Shown in pieces: positions 18,402 through 27,399 of a stretch of 64,000 nucleotides of DNA; positions within the stretch are counted from its first letter, which is position 1; each line of letters begins with the position of its first letter. The DNA lies in assembly GCA_008015325.1 (NCBI GenBank), contig SSFI01000014.1, forward strand, positions 62,001 through 126,000, read 5' to 3'. Position numbers and translations under genes: made by a program. The notes under the pieces are model-generated. The model ran no database searches. It worked only from the letters and a program-made list of their open reading frames with translations, and was not told the origin of the DNA. Source of the stretch: Rheinheimera sp. (lineage in GTDB: Bacteria; Pseudomonadota; Gammaproteobacteria; Enterobacterales; Alteromonadaceae).

Positions 18402-18413
18402 GTCAATACCAGG

Positions 18414-18433
18414 CCCGGCGTCGACTCGCCGGG
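18414..18433 (+). repeat. Hairpin after the glycosidase gene
   Basis: CCCGGCG / CGCCGGG with a six-base loop, between the glycosidase-like gene and the next transporter. There is no T-tract, so termination would be weak at best. Confidence 0.4.
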
Positions 18434-18455
18434 CACCTGATCCCACGGAGTTGTT

Positions 18456-19331
18456 GTGAATTTTTATCTGATCCTGGCCCTATGTTCGGCAGTGTCGATG
18501 GCCAGCAGTGGTGTCATCGCGCGTTTATCCGGCCTTGGCGCCGCCGAACTGACCTTTTACCGGCTTTTTGTCGGCGCAATCTGCTTAGGTGTGCTGGTAG
18601 CCGTGCTGGGTAAACAAGCCGACCTGAAACAAAAGCCGGACCGGCGTATTGTGTTAAACGGTGTGCTGCTGGCGAGCTTTATGTTGTGTTTTCTCAAAGC
18701 CATCAGTTTTATCAGTCTCGCCAATGCCATTATGCTGGTGTATCTGGCGCCGGCACTGGCCGCCATTGCTGCGCATTTCCTGTTCCGCGAAAAACTCGAC
18801 GCGCTCTCCGGGCTTTTGATTGCCTTGTCATTTTTAGGTTTTGCCATGCTGCAGCAGTTTAAACTCGATTTGGTGTTAACTGCGGAGCAGTGGCCGGGTT
18901 TTGTGTATGGCGTGCTGTCACTTTTGACCTATACCGGCTTTTTACTGGCTAACCGCCACAGCGGCAAATCGGCATCGCCACTGCAACGCGCGTTTTATCA
19001 GCTGTTGCTGGGCGCGCTGTGTGTTTTACCGTTTTTAACCGCAGCGCCAATCCCTGCCGCAGACCAGTGGATTTGGGTATTGTTGGCTGGCTTTTTCCCA
19101 GGTTTTCTGGCGATTTATCTGGCGATTGTCGCGCTGGAACATTTACCAACCCGGGTGTTTGGCACTCTGGCTTATATTGAGCCTGTGGCGGTCATTTTGG
19201 CCGGCTGGTGGCTGTTTCAGGAAAGGCTGAGTCTGTTGCAGCTCGGTGGCGTGGCGCTGATTTTACTGGCCGGTTTGCTGCAGTCAGTACTGCATCAGCA
19301 ACCGGCCCGTCAGACTGCGACATCGCAATGA
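18456..19331 (+). CDS. EamA/DMT-family transporter
   Basis: A 291-residue membrane protein with two EamA repeats and about ten helices. The first repeat begins at residue 4 (LILALCSAVSMASSGVIARL) and the second follows near residue 145. It belongs to the drug/metabolite transporter superfamily; the substrate is unknown. The start is GTG at 18456, preceded by CGGAG. The stop overlaps the ATG of the ACP phosphodiesterase gene (ATGA), so the two are translationally coupled. It is distinct from the other EamA gene at 3312-4217. Confidence 0.9.
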   Translation: MNFYLILALCSAVSMASSGVIARLSGLGAAELTFYRLFVGAICLGVLVAVLGKQADLKQKPDRRIVLNGVLLASFMLCFLKAISFISLANAIMLVYLAPALAAIAAHFLFREKLDALSGLLIALSFLGFAMLQQFKLDLVLTAEQWPGFVYGVLSLLTYTGFLLANRHSGKSASPLQRAFYQLLLGALCVLPFLTAAPIPAADQWIWVLLAGFFPGFLAIYLAIVALEHLPTRVFGTLAYIEPVAVILAGWWLFQERLSLLQLGGVALILLAGLLQSVLHQQPARQTATSQ

Positions 19332-19942
19332 ACTTTTTCGCCCATCTGGTATTGGCCGAACCAACGCCACAATCCCGGCTTGGCAATCTGATGGGCGATT
19401 TTTGTCAGGGATTGGACCTGAAAACTCTGCCGGTGGCCGTGCAGGCCGGCATCTGGCGCCACCGCGCCATCGACCGTTTTACTGATACTGCCGCCGAAGT
19501 GCTGCAGGCCAAAGCATTGTTCAGCCCGGCACGCCGGCGTTTTGTGCCTGTGATGCTGGACGTGTTATTTGACCATTTGCTGCTAAAATATTGGCCGCAG
19601 CTCGATGGCCGCCCGCTGGCGCCGCTGTGCCAGCAGTTTTACCAGCAATTGTGGCAACAACGCAGTGCGATGCCGCCTGCGATGGCCACAACAGTCACCG
19701 CCATAGTGCAACAAGACTGGTTTGGCAGTTATCAGCAGCTGGACAACATCGGTATGGCGCTGGACCGCATTGCCAGCCGCATCCGCTTTGCCCATCAATT
19801 TACCGGCAGTATCGATGAGATCCGCCAGCATTTGCCTGCGCTGGAAATCTTGTTTTTGCAGTTTTATCCAAAGCTGCAAAGCTATGTCCGCGAACTCGGA
19901 CCGGAACTGACTGCTTTGACTGCACGCCGACAACCGGAGTAA
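19328..19942 (+). CDS. acpH: Acyl carrier protein phosphodiesterase (AcpH)
   Basis: A 204-residue protein of the AcpH (formerly YajB, DUF479) family, which removes the 4'-phosphopantetheine group from acyl carrier protein. The N terminus MNFFAHLVLA, GNLMGDFCQG and the downstream WRHRAIDRFTD contain the His/Asp residues of this HD-like fold. FDHLLLKYW follows. The length is normal. The ATG overlaps the stop of the EamA gene. The cytoplasmic role is ACP prosthetic-group turnover. Confidence 0.9.
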   Translation: MNFFAHLVLAEPTPQSRLGNLMGDFCQGLDLKTLPVAVQAGIWRHRAIDRFTDTAAEVLQAKALFSPARRRFVPVMLDVLFDHLLLKYWPQLDGRPLAPLCQQFYQQLWQQRSAMPPAMATTVTAIVQQDWFGSYQQLDNIGMALDRIASRIRFAHQFTGSIDEIRQHLPALEILFLQFYPKLQSYVRELGPELTALTARRQPE

Positions 19943-20039
19943 AGCCGTCCGGACTAAAGCCTTCCGGCAAAAAATAGTGATACAATAAACCCCTTTAGCG
20001 GCCGCCCTGGCCTTCCCCCCTTCTTCACTCGGAGCTGAT

Positions 20040-20438
20040 ATGAGCCAATTTCCTGACGACGGCAACGGCGATATGCTGCAAGCCATGCAAGATTCCGGCA
20101 TGGATTTAACCAAATCATTGGATCTCGATTTTTACCTGGTATTCCCGGACCGCGCCAAAGCCGAAAAAGCGCTGGAAGCCATGACCAAACTGGACCAACC
20201 CGGCGAAGTGGAACTGAATTTAAACGATCTGGACCAATGGGAACTGATTGTTTCGCTGAACATGGTGCCAGAGCACGCCGCCATCACCGCCAAAGAAGCT
20301 GAACTGGACAAGTTCGCCAAAAAATTCAGTGGCCACAACGATGGCTGGGGCGTGATGCAACATCAGGACGGCGACGACGAATTCGCCGACGATCATGACC
20401 ACGAATGTGATGATGACTGCGATCATCACCACCACTAA
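20040..20438 (+). CDS. rraB: RraB, regulator of ribonuclease E activity
   Basis: A 132-residue acidic protein of the RraB family, which binds RNase E and inhibits or redirects RNA decay. FPDDGNGDMLQAMQDSGMDL and the following DFYLVFPDRAKAEKA are characteristic. The C terminus is very acidic and histidine-rich (DHDHECDDDCDHHHH), as in many orthologues, and may bind metal. A CGGAG site precedes the ATG, and TACAAT about 55 bases upstream is a plausible -10 element. selO follows 14 bases later. Confidence 0.93.
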   Translation: MSQFPDDGNGDMLQAMQDSGMDLTKSLDLDFYLVFPDRAKAEKALEAMTKLDQPGEVELNLNDLDQWELIVSLNMVPEHAAITAKEAELDKFAKKFSGHNDGWGVMQHQDGDDEFADDHDHECDDDCDHHHH

Positions 20439-20452
20439 GGTAAAACCAAGCC

Positions 20453-21907
20453 ATGGCTTTTACCGCTGAACTGACCTATCGCACGCTGGGCTCGCTGTTT
20501 TACCAGACAGTGGCGCCAACGCCGGTGTCGGCACCGGACTGGTTGCTGTTTAACGACGCTTTAGCTGCCGAGTTACAGTGGCCGGAAGACGCTCGGCAGA
20601 CACCGCTGGGCCTTCAGTATTTCAGCGGTAATCAGCTGGCGCCTTGGATGCAGCCGACCGCTTTGGCCTATACCGGCCATCAGTTTGGCTCGCTGGCGCC
20701 GCGTTTAGGCGATGGCCGCGCTTTGTTACTGACCGAAGTGTTAAGCCTTAGCGGCGCCCGCTTTGATGTGCAGTTAAAAGGCGCAGGCCCGACGCCATTT
20801 TCCCGCCGTGGCGATGGTCGTGCTGCACTTGGCCCGGTGCTGCGGGAATATCTTATCAGCGAATGGATGGCCGCCGTCGGTGTACGCACCAGCCGCGCTT
20901 TAGCAGCCGTCACCACCGGCGAGGTGATTTACCGGGATAGCCGGGTGCCCGGCGCTGTGCTCACCCGCGTTGCAGCATCGCATATCCGCATCGGCACTTT
21001 TCAATATGCCTCTATCCATGGCAGTGCTTTGGATGTCAAAGCGCTGGCTGATTATGTGATAAAACGCCATTACCCGCTTTTAGCAACAGACACAGAACCC
21101 TACCTCGCATTGTTACGCGCCATCGCTTCTGCGCAGGCCGATTTGATTGCGCACTGGATGAGCCTGGGTTTTGTGCATGGCGTGATGAATACCGACAATA
21201 TGACGGTCAGTGGCGAAACCATCGATTACGGTCCTTGTGCTTTTATTGATGCTTTTAACCCCAATGCCTGCTTCAGTTCTATTGATACCCAAGGCCGCTA
21301 TGCCTATCGCAATCAGCCGCCAATTGCGCAGTGGAATCTGGCGCGCCTCGCCGAATCCTTACTAGTGCTACTGGATGCCGACGAACAACAGGCCATTGCA
21401 AAAGCCATGACAGTACTGAATGACTTTCCGGCCATGTATCAGCAGGCGCGATTACAGCGCTTTGCTGCTAAGTTAGGGCTGCAAACCCCGCTTGAGTCTG
21501 ACCTGCCACTGATTGACGACCTGCTGAGCTTACTGGCAGAGCAACAAATTGATTTCACAATGTTTTTCCGCGAATTATCCATTGATGCCGCAACGCCGGG
21601 CCAGGCAGCCAGAGCACTTTTTGCTGCCCCCACCGCGTTTGATGCCTGGCACCAACGCTGGTTCAGCCGGCTGGCGGCAACCCCAGTTAATCCTGCAGCA
21701 TTAAGCCAACAACTGTTGCAGGCAAATCCGGCGTTTATTCCACGTAACTATCGAATTGAACAAATTATCGAGAGCGCACTTAATGGCGATATGGGGCCGG
21801 CCAAGGCATTTGTGAAAGCGAGTCAGACGCCTTTTATCAATGACGACTATTGGGCAACTTTACCGCCGGCTGATTTTTGTAACTTTCGGACTTTTTGCGG
21901 CACCTGA
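20453..21907 (+). CDS. selO: SelO-family protein adenylyltransferase (YdiU/UPF0061)
   Basis: A 484-residue pseudokinase-fold enzyme of the SelO family, which transfers AMP to hydroxyl side chains of target proteins, at least some involved in redox homeostasis. The chain shows YTGHQFGSLAPRLGDGRA, then VQLKGAGPTPFSRRGDGRAA with the conserved lysine, then GVMNTDNMTVSGETIDYGPCAF. The last contains the metal-binding Asn and the DYG aspartate. The C terminus FCGT matches the usual end of the family, where eukaryotic members have selenocysteine and bacteria Cys. It probably shares a transcript with rraB. Confidence 0.95.
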   Translation: MAFTAELTYRTLGSLFYQTVAPTPVSAPDWLLFNDALAAELQWPEDARQTPLGLQYFSGNQLAPWMQPTALAYTGHQFGSLAPRLGDGRALLLTEVLSLSGARFDVQLKGAGPTPFSRRGDGRAALGPVLREYLISEWMAAVGVRTSRALAAVTTGEVIYRDSRVPGAVLTRVAASHIRIGTFQYASIHGSALDVKALADYVIKRHYPLLATDTEPYLALLRAIASAQADLIAHWMSLGFVHGVMNTDNMTVSGETIDYGPCAFIDAFNPNACFSSIDTQGRYAYRNQPPIAQWNLARLAESLLVLLDADEQQAIAKAMTVLNDFPAMYQQARLQRFAAKLGLQTPLESDLPLIDDLLSLLAEQQIDFTMFFRELSIDAATPGQAARALFAAPTAFDAWHQRWFSRLAATPVNPAALSQQLLQANPAFIPRNYRIEQIIESALNGDMGPAKAFVKASQTPFINDDYWATLPPADFCNFRTFCGT

Positions 21908-22033
21908 AGTTGCCCCTTAAATAGCAGCCGGCACCTGCTTGGATTTTTATCAGCCACGGGTTGATCTTCAGGGCCTTGCCAACGCTATAACGACTACATT
22001 ATTCAGCACGACGCTATTGGCCGGAGTATTGAC

Positions 22034-22336
22034 ATGGGACTGGACTGCCGGGAAATTCTCGACGTCAAAGAATACGAGTTTTTACTGAACTGGTTTATCC
22101 GCATGCAGCAACAACATCAGTTGGCAAGCCTACAGGAGCCACTGAGTTACGACGGCCATTCCGAATACGACCAGCTGTTTAATCTGCTGTTAGACCAGGC
22201 ACGTATCGCCTTTATCGAACAATTCGGCTATCCGGCGCCGCCATTGGTGTTTACCAACCTGTTTCATCTGGCCGAGCTCGAAATCGCCGGCAAACGCAAT
22301 GCCCGTGGCATTAAAACCCCGCCGCAGCTGATGTAG
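22034..22336 (+). CDS. Conserved-looking hypothetical protein, 100 aa
   Basis: A small soluble protein that I do not recognise. It is mostly helical, with a conserved-looking core (EYEFLLNWFIRMQQQHQLA, then QARIAFIEQFGYPAPPLVFTN) and no signal peptide, cysteine cluster or membrane segment. A GGCCGGAG ribosome site precedes the ATG, and a strong terminator follows 24 bases past the stop. That organisation supports a real gene. Function unknown. Confidence 0.65.
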   Translation: MGLDCREILDVKEYEFLLNWFIRMQQQHQLASLQEPLSYDGHSEYDQLFNLLLDQARIAFIEQFGYPAPPLVFTNLFHLAELEIAGKRNARGIKTPPQLM

Positions 22337-22360
22337 TTTTGCGCTATCCACTTGAAATAC

Positions 22361-22383
22361 AAAAGCCCGCAGCGCGGGCTTTT
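22361..22383. terminator. Bidirectional Rho-independent terminator
   Basis: A perfect 10-bp stem AAAAGCCCGC / GCGGGCTTTT with an AGC loop, between the convergent 100-aa gene and the MBL hydrolase gene. It has T-runs on both strands. Confidence 0.9.
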
Positions 22384-22403
22384 GTCTTCAGACTGCAAGC
22401 TAC

Positions 22404-23261
22404 CTAAGCCTGATACAAAGTCCTAATCCATTTCTCTTCGGTGATAAAGTTCCAGCTCCAGCTTTTCCACTGCGCAGACAAGCCTTTCGCCACTGCCTGA
22501 TCCGCAGTTAACCCTTGGGCTTTCATCGCCTGTACTTCCGCTAATGTCTGTTCCATCATCGCCAGAAAACGCTGCAAGCCGGCTTTATCCATCAGCTCGC
22601 CATGGCCGGGAATAATTTTGGTGCTGTCGTTGATTTGCCCGAGGATGGTTTTGGTGTTGTTAATGTAACCGGCGACTGAGCCGCCGCTGTTGAGGTCAAT
22701 AAACGGAAAACGATCGGCAAAAAACAAATCGCCCATATGCAGCACATTCTGCGCTTTAAACCAAACGACTAAATCACCGTCGGTATGGCTAACCGGCATG
22801 GTTTGCAGCAATACCTGCTGGTCATTGATTTGCAGCGTTTTTTCGCCGCTGAAAGTTTCTGTCGGTAAACCGGCTTGGTTGAACTTGGCATCGCTTTGCA
22901 ATCGGCTCAATACCGCCTGGTGAGCAATGATTTTGGCTCCGCCAGCGAGCGCAGCATTACCGTCGGTATGATCTTTATGAAAATGGGTGTTGACCAGCGT
23001 ATTGACCTGTACGCCGCTTTGCAGCCGTTGCAGCTCTGCTTTGACCAATGGTGCAGTCGCAGCAAATTGGGCATCCACCACCAGCGCGCCATCTTGACCA
23101 AGCAGAGCACCAATATTGCCGCCACTGCCTTTGACCAGATAAAGATTTGGCGCCAATTGCTGACTGCTGACTTTGGGCGCATCGGCCGCCAAAGCAGAAC
23201 TCAAAAACAAAGTGCTGCCAAGCAGCGCAACGGCCGGAAATAAACGAACAGAGAGTGTCAT
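22404..23261 (-). CDS. Periplasmic MBL-fold metallohydrolase
   Basis: A 285-residue metallo-beta-lactamase-fold protein with a Sec signal peptide (VALLGSTLFLSSALA, cleavage near ADA). The zinc motif HFHKDH at residues 93-98 is intact, followed by SHTDGDLVV and GHGELMD, which supply the other ligands. The overall layout resembles secreted hydrolases related to subclass B3 and quinoprotein-relay proteins; the substrate is unknown and beta-lactamase activity should not be assumed. The start at 23261 is chosen because AGGAACC precedes it and the signal peptide begins there; the 15-residue longer frame lacks such support. Confidence 0.88.
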   Translation of the reverse strand: MTLSVRLFPAVALLGSTLFLSSALAADAPKVSSQQLAPNLYLVKGSGGNIGALLGQDGALVVDAQFAATAPLVKAELQRLQSGVQVNTLVNTHFHKDHTDGNAALAGGAKIIAHQAVLSRLQSDAKFNQAGLPTETFSGEKTLQINDQQVLLQTMPVSHTDGDLVVWFKAQNVLHMGDLFFADRFPFIDLNSGGSVAGYINNTKTILGQINDSTKIIPGHGELMDKAGLQRFLAMMEQTLAEVQAMKAQGLTADQAVAKGLSAQWKSWSWNFITEEKWIRTLYQA

Positions 23262-23372
23262 TGGCAAGGTTCCTGTGCTGTTTTTATGAAGTTGTTTCGT
23301 ATCCAACCTCTTACGATACTGAGGCTAAATCTGATCAGTACCGCAACACAAGCCTTTGCCTGTCAAGCGAGG

Positions 23373-25367
23373 TTAAGGTGCGACCACTGGCGTCTCGCAG
23401 CGATGCTCGCTTTTATATTTGCCTTCCCGATACAGATAAGACGGCAGCTGCACTTCAGCCAGCGCCTTTTCATATTGCTGCCGGCTGGCCGGTAAATCAC
23501 TCAGCTGCAATGTCTTTTTCGCCTCGTCGTAAGTGCCGCGCACCACGCTGCCGTCCGGTTTTAAGATGGTCAGGCCGTCTGGCTGTTTTAATGCAAAGTA
23601 TTGATCAAACTGAATAAGCGCCCGCCCCGGCGAGCTGTTATCAAGCGTCAGGTCACGGCCTGTCATCGGATGGCAGCTGCTGACGCCCAGCATCGACAAT
23701 AAAGTCGGTGCCAAATCAATCTGACTGCTCAGCGTATCAATAGTGCCGGCTTTGGTATCAGCGCCTAAAATCAGCCCCGGAATGCGGAATTTCTCTACTG
23801 GAATGAGGTTAGAGCCGTACACGCGGTTGTCGTGATCAGCCACAATCAAAAATAAAGTGTCCTGCCAATAGCTGCTGTTACGGGCCTTTTTAAAGAACTG
23901 CCCCATGGCCCAATCGGCATATTTCACCGCGTTATTGACAGTGTTTTTTGGCTCTTCATGTAAATCGATGCGGCCATCCGGGAATTCAAAAGGCTCGTGA
24001 TTGCTTGACGTAAACACCAGACTGAAAAACGGCTGGCCACTTTGCTGACGTTGTTGTTGCAACCGGGTCAGCTCCGCATCGGCTTTATCAAATAAATCCT
24101 CGTCACTGGCGCCCCAGCTGGCGACGAATTTTGGTTTTTTCATTTGATTGATATCAACAATCTGGCTAAAGCCGTTGCCGGTGAAATAACTGCGCATATT
24201 GTCAAAATGCGCTTCACCGCCATAAATAAACTGGGTGTGAAAACCGGCGGCTTTAAGCACTGAAGCGAGCGTAGTGAAATTCTGCTGGCTGTTGGACAGC
24301 TTCACTGTGCTTTGTGCCGGTGTTGGGGCAAAGCCAGCGACCACAGCTTCAATACCACGCACCGAACGGGTACCGGTGGCATACAGCTGATTAAACCAGA
24401 GGCCCTGGGTTTTCAGCTGTTCCAGCTCAGGCGTGACCGGCACACCGCCGAGCGACTCAACAAAAGTGGCGCCCATACTCTCTTGCAGCACAATCACCAG
24501 GTTCAGCGGTTTGTCGCGCTGCACTGTCGCCTGCTGCTGATGCCATGTCGGCATCGCAGGATCAGTGAACTGATACTGCTTCAGCCACGGCCAATCCAGC
24601 GCCTGCTTAAGCATCGTGGCTTCATCCAGCTTGCCGTACATCTCGGTCGAACGCGCTTCGTGGCGCAGGCTGTAAATGGCATAAAGCACCGAATAACCTG
24701 AGCTGATGATCAGCGAATTGACCATCGCATCGGGCGTAATAGCAAACAAAGCCGGATTGGCCGGTCTGTGCTGCGTGGTCGAGCGGATGCTGATAAATAC
24801 CAGCACCACCACCAGTGGCCAGGTCAGCCATAATTTTTTATTAGAGGTACAGCCCTGCTGCTGTGCCACAGCGCGAAAATGCCGCGCCGCCAGCACCACC
24901 AGCAATACAGTAAAAGCACTGCCAAGCAGCAGCGGCAGCCGAAAGCCATGCCACAAAGTGCTGAACACTTCTTTCGGGTATTTCAGATATTCAACGTACA
25001 AACGATTGGGCCGGATGTCGTATTGCAGTAAAAATGAAGGCGTGGATAATTCGATAAAAATCAATAAGGTCAGCGCAACAAGGCACCAGACATAACTAAA
25101 GCGGCGCCAGATAGTTTTAAAACGGGACAGCGCCAGCACCGGCGCCAGCAGCACGGGGATCGCCAGTAACAAACCAAGTAAAATCAGGTCGGCGCGTACG
25201 CCCTGCACGAACATCCACAGCGGGTTACCAGCCGCTTGCACCCGTTCCCATTGCCACAGCATCAGCGCGATACGGCTTAAGGTTAAGCCGGCCAGCGCCA
25301 GCAGAATAAAATGCGTGAAAACCAGATAAGGGCCGCTGATCCGGCTGAATAAAGACTGTTGTGACAT
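23373..25367 (-). CDS. LtaS/OpgB-type membrane sulfatase-fold phosphotransferase
   Basis: A 664-residue enzyme with about five N-terminal transmembrane helices (to roughly residue 190) and a periplasmic alkaline-phosphatase/sulfatase domain. NLVIVLQESMGATFVESLGG provides the first metal site. TGTRSVRGIEAVVAGFAP carries the probable threonine nucleophile. TSSNHEPFEFP and IVADHDNRVYG provide the late Asp/His ligands. In Gram-negatives such enzymes transfer phosphoglycerol or phosphoethanolamine to glycans or lipids. A PmrA-type box lies about 53 bases before the ATG, matching the box before the ten-gene operon, so envelope modification under two-component control is likely. The start is the ATG after AGGGA. 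Confidence 0.88.
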   Translation of the reverse strand: MSQQSLFSRISGPYLVFTHFILLALAGLTLSRIALMLWQWERVQAAGNPLWMFVQGVRADLILLGLLLAIPVLLAPVLALSRFKTIWRRFSYVWCLVALTLLIFIELSTPSFLLQYDIRPNRLYVEYLKYPKEVFSTLWHGFRLPLLLGSAFTVLLVVLAARHFRAVAQQQGCTSNKKLWLTWPLVVVLVFISIRSTTQHRPANPALFAITPDAMVNSLIISSGYSVLYAIYSLRHEARSTEMYGKLDEATMLKQALDWPWLKQYQFTDPAMPTWHQQQATVQRDKPLNLVIVLQESMGATFVESLGGVPVTPELEQLKTQGLWFNQLYATGTRSVRGIEAVVAGFAPTPAQSTVKLSNSQQNFTTLASVLKAAGFHTQFIYGGEAHFDNMRSYFTGNGFSQIVDINQMKKPKFVASWGASDEDLFDKADAELTRLQQQRQQSGQPFFSLVFTSSNHEPFEFPDGRIDLHEEPKNTVNNAVKYADWAMGQFFKKARNSSYWQDTLFLIVADHDNRVYGSNLIPVEKFRIPGLILGADTKAGTIDTLSSQIDLAPTLLSMLGVSSCHPMTGRDLTLDNSSPGRALIQFDQYFALKQPDGLTILKPDGSVVRGTYDEAKKTLQLSDLPASRQQYEKALAEVQLPSYLYREGKYKSEHRCETPVVAP

Positions 25368-25419
25368 CAAATCCCTGCAACTTTTTATTGTTTTACATCG
25401 GGCATTGTCGCGGCCGAGT

Positions 25420-25436
25420 CTTAAAACAACCTTAAG
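25420..25436 (-). promoter_or_regulatory. PmrA-type box before the LtaS-like gene
   Basis: Read on the minus strand it is CTTAAG-GTTGT-TTTAAG, a full match to the PmrA/BasR consensus YTTAAK-N5-YTTAAK. It lies 53 bases upstream of the ATG of the sulfatase-fold gene. It differs at one base from the box at 33861-33877. Confidence 0.75.
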
Positions 25437-25551
25437 GTTGAGCAAGCACTGACTGTGACAAAAGCGTCACAAAACTTACCTAAATTGACCATCAACAGCA
25501 AGTCTTTGCTGCACCGACCAGCGCTGAACGGCTGGCCGCATGACTAAAGGC

Positions 25552-26274
25552 TCAGAATTCATACTCCAGCGCAAACCGCAGCGTGTTATTGACCGTTGAA
25601 GCGTCGATGGCGAATATCACCGCCAGCTCCCATTTCAGCATTTTCATTTGTTCAAATTTTTGCACGCCCATTAAACTCGGGCCGGCGCCTTTGTAATTCT
25701 CGCCGGCATAAAACTCAAAGGCTGGCTGCAACTGCGGCAAATACCGATAGCGATATTGCAGGCGGAATTCGCCCTCCAGCTCGTTTTCGATATTGTTGCC
25801 CCATTCGTACACCGCCAGCGCGTTTAAGGTCAGGCTGGTTGGACCAAATTCTTTTTCCATCAAAAGACCGCTGGTAAATTCGAAATTACCCAGATGGTTG
25901 ACCCGTTCCAGTTCAAACAACATACCCCAGTCGGCGCTGTATTGGCCTTGTTCGGTCAGCATCCAGCGCATTTCCAGCTCATAACCGCTGATATGATAAT
26001 CCTGCGGCGAACGGCGCTCAGCCATGATATAGAGCTCCAGCGCCAGTCGGTCCGCGATAGCCCGGCCGTAACCGAGTTTTTGCGCCATATCATTGTCGTT
26101 CTGATGCTCGCTTTGCTTCTGATAGACGTAACGATATTCAAATTCCTGTTCGTACGGCTGCACATAAGGATGATAAACCTTGTCCACCACCCGGCCGTCA
26201 GCCAGCGCCTGCTGGAAACAACCGGCAAGCAGTAACCACAGCGCTAAAACTCTGGCGAAAAATACAGGCTTCAT
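25552..26274 (-). CDS. Envelope protein, probable beta-barrel, last gene of the operon
   Basis: A 240-residue exported protein. The N terminus LALWLLLAGCFQQALA can be read as a lipoprotein signal (lipobox LAGC, Cys19) or as a Sec signal cleaved after ALA. The mature part is rich in aromatic residues alternating with polar ones and ends in FALEYEF, as in outer-membrane strands. I do not recognise a family. The ATG overlaps the stop of the FTR1-like gene (ATGA), so it is the tenth and last gene of the cluster. It may act with the FTR1-like and cupredoxin proteins, possibly in metal handling. Confidence 0.7.
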   Translation of the reverse strand: MKPVFFARVLALWLLLAGCFQQALADGRVVDKVYHPYVQPYEQEFEYRYVYQKQSEHQNDNDMAQKLGYGRAIADRLALELYIMAERRSPQDYHISGYELEMRWMLTEQGQYSADWGMLFELERVNHLGNFEFTSGLLMEKEFGPTSLTLNALAVYEWGNNIENELEGEFRLQYRYRYLPQLQPAFEFYAGENYKGAGPSLMGVQKFEQMKMLKWELAVIFAIDASTVNNTLRFALEYEF

Positions 26275-27002
26275 GATGTTGACTCCCGCTGGCGCAGCGC
26301 CAGCAACACAAGCAGCGTCAGGCTCCATGCCAGTAACTGACCCTGACTGGGGCTGGACTTGTAGCCCAGCAACGCATTGAGAAAATAACCGAGCTCCGAG
26401 CTTTCATCGATCCACAGGTGTTGTGACCACACCGGTGCCGCGCCGCCCAGCCAGTCCATTTGATGCAGAATAAACACCGCCGCACTGATTTGCCGCGCCG
26501 CACTGAAACACAACAACACCGCGGCGACCTGCCGCCAGTGCCAGCGCAGTTCCAGCACCAGGTGATACATCAGCACCGCAATACTAAGACTGATGCCACT
26601 GCCAAGCGCTGCGCCCAACCACAGACTCTGACTGTCATCAAGCTGGCGGGGATATAAAAACAAATACAGCACCAGATTACTGCCATTGACCAATAACAAC
26701 GCCACCACGGCCGCGGCAGCTAACCAGTGATGCTGCTGCTTCTGCAGCAAAAGCGCCGCGATAAAGAGTGCACAAAGGCTGTAACAGCAGGCATACCAGA
26801 ATTCCAGCCCCTGCCCTTCCAGCAGTTCGGCCAGCAAGCTGTACTGACTGCTTTGCAGCAACAGCAAAGGTGCGCCGAGCAATAACACCCGCAGCAAAAT
26901 GGTGCGCATCGCCGCTGGATTAGCCGCCAGCAGCAAACTCAGCAACAGCACCACCGGCAATAATTCGCGCAGCAGCAAAATTACGGTATTAATCAGCATC
27001 AT
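26271..27002 (-). CDS. FTR1-like integral membrane protein with reduced motif
   Basis: A protein of about 243 residues with roughly seven hydrophobic helices. The opening INTVILLLRELLPVVLLLSLLLA resembles helix 1 of FTR1/EfeU iron permeases, with the Arg-Glu pair at residues 12-13. The usual REGLE is only REL, and a second RExxE motif is not visible in the later helices. It may be a divergent metal permease or a degenerate relative with another role. It overlaps the cupredoxin gene upstream and the envelope-protein gene downstream. Cupredoxin next to FTR1-type permeases is a known arrangement in bacterial iron uptake, which supports a metal link. Confidence 0.65.
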   Translation of the reverse strand: MMLINTVILLLRELLPVVLLLSLLLAANPAAMRTILLRVLLLGAPLLLLQSSQYSLLAELLEGQGLEFWYACCYSLCALFIAALLLQKQQHHWLAAAAVVALLLVNGSNLVLYLFLYPRQLDDSQSLWLGAALGSGISLSIAVLMYHLVLELRWHWRQVAAVLLCFSAARQISAAVFILHQMDWLGGAAPVWSQHLWIDESSELGYFLNALLGYKSSPSQGQLLAWSLTLLVLLALRQRESTS

Positions 27003-27399
27003 TGCCTCCGGCCTGCAGCGCCTGCCACTGCGCTTCCGGCAGTGCAATCAGCTGGCCTTTGGCACTGTCCGGGTTGTATTCGCCGGTAAAGGGATAAGTG
27101 CCGGGTTGCAGCGGCCCGACAAACACCACACCGCTGCTGTTGCCTAAGATGACTTTCTCCCGGTTCATTGAGAAGCTTTCAAATTCTTCCGGATTCGGGT
27201 CCTGGTTATGAATAATGATTTTGACCTTTTTGCCGGCCGGCACCTGCAAAGTACTGGGGCTGAACAGATGATCTTTCAGCGTCAGCTCAAATACCGGCAG
27301 ATTGTCAGCAAAGAGCGGCGCCGGCCAGCACAGCAGCATCAGCACTAACTGAAAATAGCGTCGGGGCAGCAGAGGTTTTAGTGTAGGTTTTAGTGACAC
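26989..27399 (-). CDS. Periplasmic cupredoxin-fold protein
   Basis: A 136-residue exported protein of the cupredoxin_1 type. A signal peptide (FQLVLMLLCWPAPLFA, cleavage near residue 31) precedes a beta-sandwich domain. FELTLKDHLFSPSTLQVPAGKKVKIIIHNQD is the typical opening, followed by EEFESFS and a GTYPFTGEYNP turn. The classical His-Cys-Met copper ligands are not all visible, as in FTR1-associated cupredoxins. It overlaps the sensor kinase gene by 10 bases and the FTR1-like gene by about 14. The likely role is periplasmic metal binding or oxidation for its partner. Confidence 0.85.
   Translation of the reverse strand: MSLKPTLKPLLPRRYFQLVLMLLCWPAPLFADNLPVFELTLKDHLFSPSTLQVPAGKKVKIIIHNQDPNPEEFESFSMNREKVILGNSSGVVFVGPLQPGTYPFTGEYNPDSAKGQLIALPEAQWQALQAGGNDAD

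Noticed and set aside
22404..23261. Reading the MBL-fold protein as a beta-lactamase
   Set aside because: The HxHxDH motif is shared by many hydrolases. Nothing in the sequence proves antibiotic hydrolysis.
25268..25290. CTTAAGGTTAAGCC inside the LtaS-like gene, resembling a PmrA half-site
   Set aside because: It lies in coding sequence and lacks the second half-site at the right spacing.
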